DNA of 64,000 nt. Origin: Prinia subflava. Taxonomy: Eukaryota; Chordata; Aves; Passeriformes; Cisticolidae. Below, piece after piece: positions 62,301-64,000 of the stretch. Made by a program: the position numbers and the translations under genes. The stretch spans positions 8,967,081-9,031,080 of the forward strand of contig NC_086258.1 in the NCBI RefSeq assembly GCF_021018805.1, written 5' to 3'. The notes under the pieces were generated by a model that searched no databases, was not told where the DNA came from, and worked only from the letters and a program-made list of their open reading frames with translations. Within the stretch, counting starts at the first letter, position 1. Each line of letters begins with the position of its first letter.

Positions 62301-62932
62301 CTCGGGGTCTGTGAGCCTGAGGTTGGATTTTCAAAAAGCTTTTGAGAAAGTCCCTCAGCACAGCCTGAAAAAGAGATTGTGCTGTCAGGAGAAAGGGGAA
62401 GGTGTTCCCAAGGATAGGGACTGGCTTAGGACAGGAATAAATGATCCAGGATACATTCAATGCAGTGTGTAAATTACCATTTGGCAGCAATGCTTCCACA
62501 GTTTCTGGAATCAGAAAACACGAAGTTTTTCCAAGATTGATTAGTCCCCTGCTATAAATTAAGGAAAATTTTATGGACAGCTGACAGCCAGGGAATCCTC
62601 TCTTCAAACGCTGGCTACTGTTGGAGAGAGGATGTTGGGTTGGATGGTACAAATGAATGTATGAAAAGAAATGTACAGCTCAGGCTTTAACAGGGAGGGA
62701 GAAAAATATTTTTAAAATGCCACATTAGCAAAACTTTTGAGCAGAGACACTTTGGCTCTAATAAAATCTGACGTTTCTGCTGATTTCTTGCAGTGTGAGT
62801 GGCTGCTGGGAGACAGAAAACCTTCTCCAGAGGACTTAGATAAGGGCATTGACACCAACAGCCCTCTCTTCCAAGCCATCTTAGAAAACCCAGTGGTACA
62901 ATTAGGGCTCACCAACCCTAAAACTCTACTAG
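53185..62932 (+). CDS. UBAC1: UBAC1 (KPC2), ubiquitin-associated domain protein; 3' end outside window
   Basis: UBAC1/KPC2 is the non-catalytic partner of the RING ligase RNF123 (KPC1). The KPC complex ubiquitinates p27Kip1 in G1 cytoplasm and promotes NF-kB p105 processing; UBAC1 binds ubiquitin chains and the proteasome. Nine exons join in frame: 53185-53322, 57213-57333, 57547-57620, 58296-58403, 58977-59079, 59724-59832, 60969-61200, 62017-62103 and 62794-62932. They give 370 codons plus one base against about 405 residues in human. A ubiquitin-like domain covers about 14-98. UBA1 is at about 193-232 ([18 protein letters not shown]) and UBA2 at about 296-333 ([20 protein letters not shown]), both with the MGF loop. 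The STI1-like region begins at about 350. The last roughly 35 residues lie beyond 64000; no matching exon occurs by the window end. Confidence 0.96.
54051..54205 (+). repeat. Inverted repeat, left arm (UBAC1 intron 1)
   Basis: The inner 77 nt (54129-54205) pair with 54490-54566 in reverse complement with four mismatches by eye. The outer part (about 54051-54105, starting tgtgaagccattcccc) pairs with about 54604-54659 less evenly. The arms are separated by a 284-nt spacer. Confidence 0.9.
54490..54659 (-). repeat. Inverted repeat, right arm (UBAC1 intron 1)
   Basis: Reverse complement of the left arm. Between its inner and outer parts it has about 35 extra bases in which ggaaataaaaccttt-like sequence appears again in direct orientation, so the arm has also gained a small local duplication. 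Confidence 0.9.
57213..57333 (+). CDS. UBAC1: UBAC1 exon 2
   Basis: Encodes residues 47-86 plus one base ([40 protein letters not shown]), continuing the ubiquitin-like domain. Donor gacagag|gtgaga, phase 1. Confidence 0.95.
57547..57620 (+). CDS. UBAC1: UBAC1 exon 3
   Basis: Encodes residues 87-111 ([25 protein letters not shown]), the end of the ubiquitin-like domain. The upstream intron is only 213 nt. Donor gagaag|gtgagt, phase 0. Confidence 0.95.
57621..58295 (+). other. UBAC1 intron 3
   Basis: A 675-nt intron of unique sequence. No repeat or exon. Confidence 0.85.
58296..58403 (+). CDS. UBAC1: UBAC1 exon 4
   Basis: Encodes residues 112-147 ([36 protein letters not shown]), a charged linker. 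Acceptor ccctgcag|agg; donor gggat|gtaagt, phase 0. Confidence 0.94.
58404..58976 (+). other. UBAC1 intron 4
   Basis: A 573-nt AT-rich intron with no repeat element recognised. Confidence 0.85.
58977..59079 (+). CDS. UBAC1: UBAC1 exon 5
   Basis: Encodes residues 148-181 plus one base ([34 protein letters not shown]), a predicted amphipathic helical segment ahead of UBA1. Acceptor ttcttgcag|ttc; donor aatg|gtatga, phase 1. Confidence 0.95.
59080..59723 (+). other. UBAC1 intron 5
   Basis: A 644-nt intron with no repeat or exon; ends tgtgtgtgtgcag. Confidence 0.85.
59724..59832 (+). CDS. UBAC1: UBAC1 exon 6 (UBA1)
   Basis: Encodes residues 182-217 plus two bases ([36 protein letters not shown]). 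It carries the first UBA domain with its ubiquitin-binding MGF loop at about 203-205. Donor aacca|gtgagt, phase 2. Confidence 0.95.
59833..60968 (+). other. UBAC1 intron 6
   Basis: An 1136-nt intron. It contains a direct repeat of about 43 nt at 60139-60180 and 60439-60480 (gagttacacactcctt, then tgttatctttgctttttcct), exactly 300 nt apart. No exon recognised. Confidence 0.8.
60969..61200 (+). CDS. UBAC1: UBAC1 exon 7
   Basis: Encodes residues 218-295, completing UBA1 ([17 protein letters not shown]). Then follow an Ala/Pro/Glu-rich low-complexity linker (about 239-272) and a basic helix ([17 protein letters not shown]). Donor ccacgg|gtgggt, phase 0. Confidence 0.95.
61201..62016 (+). other. 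UBAC1 intron 7
   Basis: An 816-nt unique intron, AT-rich near its 3' end (61800-61920). No repeat family or exon. Confidence 0.85.
62017..62103 (+). CDS. UBAC1: UBAC1 exon 8 (UBA2)
   Basis: Encodes residues 296-324 ([29 protein letters not shown]), most of the second UBA domain with MGF at about 303-305. Acceptor ttctctag|gct; donor gcagct|gtgagt, phase 0. Confidence 0.96.
62104..62793 (+). other. UBAC1 intron 8
   Basis: A 690-nt intron. About half of it (62300-62660) looks like a decayed CR1-type LINE. Confidence 0.8.
62300..62660 (+). mobile_element. Decayed CR1-like LINE fragment with reverse-transcriptase trace
   Basis: At about 62328-62367 the + strand reads [11 protein letters not shown], the conserved reverse-transcriptase segment of CR1/L3-type LINEs (usual form DFxKAFDxVPH). 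Frames then break, with aataaatgatccagga-type sequence beyond. At about 62607-62650 ggctactgttggagagagga and tggatgg match the 3' part of ancient amniote CR1. It is an old, non-functional copy. Confidence 0.55.
62794..62932 (+). CDS. UBAC1: UBAC1 exon 9 (end of UBA2, start of STI1-like region)
   Basis: Encodes residues 325-370 plus one base ([46 protein letters not shown]). Acceptor ttcttgcag|tgt; donor ctactag|gtaagt, phase 1. The next exon should start with two bases completing an Ala codon. Confidence 0.96.
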
Positions 62933-64000
62933 GTAAGTCCTGTGTGGGTTCCTGCTGGATTTGCCAGGAAATCAAAGCAGAGCTGATGGTGACAGCCCCC
63001 TCTGGGGGACAGGGGCAGCTCTGGAGCCTTTTCCTCACTTGCAGCAGCTCTGCTGTTTGTTTGCTTCATCCTGCAGCTCAGCTGCACCCAGAGCAGGCCT
63101 TGGGGCTGTCCCAGAGATGGTTCTAATTCCCCAGGATTACACTTGCTGAACTCAGACCTTTGATAGCTGCTGGCTGCAATGCTTCTGTGGATTTAGGAGA
63201 CCTTTTGTGTGCTCCCTTTGGCCACGAGGGGAAAAATCAGGAATGTCTGTCTAGAACTCTGATTATTTCCCAGAGAAAACAAGGCTGTCTCCTGCTGATC
63301 ACTGAGACAGAAGGGAACTGGTGGAAAAGTGTCCAAACAAGAAGGCTTTGCCTATCAAAATGGAGATAAAATGGGAAAACACCCTTCCCTTTGCTTGGGT
63401 TTGAGCTCTGTGGTGAAGTCTGTGTGCACAGGGTCAGAAGGGCTGTGGGCACAGCTGGGGAGCCTGACAGAGCCTCAAATCCCTGAGGAATTGCTCTTTT
63501 TGACAACACAGAACAATGCCTGGCTCTGTCACGTAGATATAAAAAAGTTTTGCATTTAATCTTTGGCTTCCAAACTTATTTGAAGCAATGCTTTTAAATA
63601 GAGGCTGTGTGCACAGCTCATTCACGAGAGCCTTTAAAAATACTACTTTAAATGTAATTAGGAGAGTTTGGAAGCCTTTAAATAATTCAAGAGCAGAACC
63701 TTCCCACTCTTGATTTCTGAACAAATGGTCTCTTCACTTCCAACAGGGGTTCCACACTGCAGCTCAGAATATAAATAGAAAATGAAATGCCATTATAGGG
63801 GCTTGGATGAACATCAGAGAATATATTCCTAATGATACATCTGCAAATTGCTTATGTCACAGGTTTTAATAATGAGGGTTTGCATTTAATGAGTTCCTCA
63901 CAGAATATCGATAAATCTTTAGTTTTAAGCTTGTGAGTCTGTGTGAAAGAAAATAGTTCAAGTGCTAAAAGGGGAGATGTGGATTTTTATTTTGGGCTTT
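62933..64000 (+). other. UBAC1 intron 9 (continues beyond window)
   Basis: Unique intron sequence, AT-rich after about 63530. I looked for the last exon, expected to encode an AFEDMLENP-like segment, and did not find it. Confidence 0.8.

Noticed and set aside
64000..64000. Possible last UBAC1 exon inside the window
   Set aside because: No segment after 62932 encodes the expected STI1-region C-terminus behind a usable acceptor, so the gene is truncated by the window edge, not by mutation.

Overview
This is vertebrate, almost certainly avian, nuclear DNA. The signs are multi-exon genes with GT-AG introns, CR1-type LINE fragments, very compact spacing, and many GC-rich minisatellites of the kind seen on bird microchromosomes. 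Two protein-coding genes are recognised, both on the + strand. NACC2 is a BTB/POZ plus BEN-domain transcriptional repressor and its whole coding sequence is here. UBAC1 (KPC2, the UBL/UBA/STI1 partner of the RNF123 ubiquitin ligase) lacks its last coding exon, which lies past base 64000. In human the two genes are neighbours in the same relative order at 9q34.3, whose chicken counterpart is chromosome 17. That synteny supports both calls. A passerine host is a guess from the repeat load.

Layout. 1-17509: upstream region and 5' intron of NACC2, with no recognisable coding exon. It holds micro- and minisatellites (553-754, 6191-6940, 9693-11248, 14904-15530), a CR1 fragment, several unique AT-rich blocks that look like conserved non-coding elements, and three CpG-dense islets. 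The islet at 15990-16160 ends in a good splice donor and is my best guess for a 5' non-coding exon. 17510-32718: NACC2 coding exons (862, 168, 106, 98 and 506 nt of coding sequence), giving a 579-residue protein. Introns 2, 4 and 5 each contain a minisatellite (exon numbers here count an assumed upstream non-coding exon as exon 1). 32719 to about 37300: a long NACC2 3'UTR ending at a clear AATAAA. About 37300-52380: intergenic DNA with minisatellites, an (AAT)n and a (CCCAT)n array, CR1 fragments, and several AT-rich enhancer-like blocks. 52380-53420: CpG-island promoter of UBAC1 with two close matches to the ZNF143 promoter motif. 53185-62932: nine UBAC1 coding exons (370 complete codons). 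Intron 1 contains a large, well-matched inverted repeat. 62933-64000: start of UBAC1 intron 9.

The genes do not form an operon or pathway; they are neighbouring housekeeping or regulatory genes. NACC2 acts in the nucleus as a repressor that recruits NuRD. UBAC1 acts mainly in the cytoplasm in ubiquitin-dependent turnover and processing of p27Kip1 and NF-kB p105.

I found no phage, CRISPR, toxin, viral or otherwise novel gene system. The most unusual signals are structural: the inverted repeat in UBAC1 intron 1, minisatellites packed against exons and CpG islets, a frame-shifted upstream ORF overlapping the NACC2 start, and paired ZNF143 motifs. Exon boundaries were placed by hand from splice sites, reading frame and remembered family sequence; no alignment or expression data were available.
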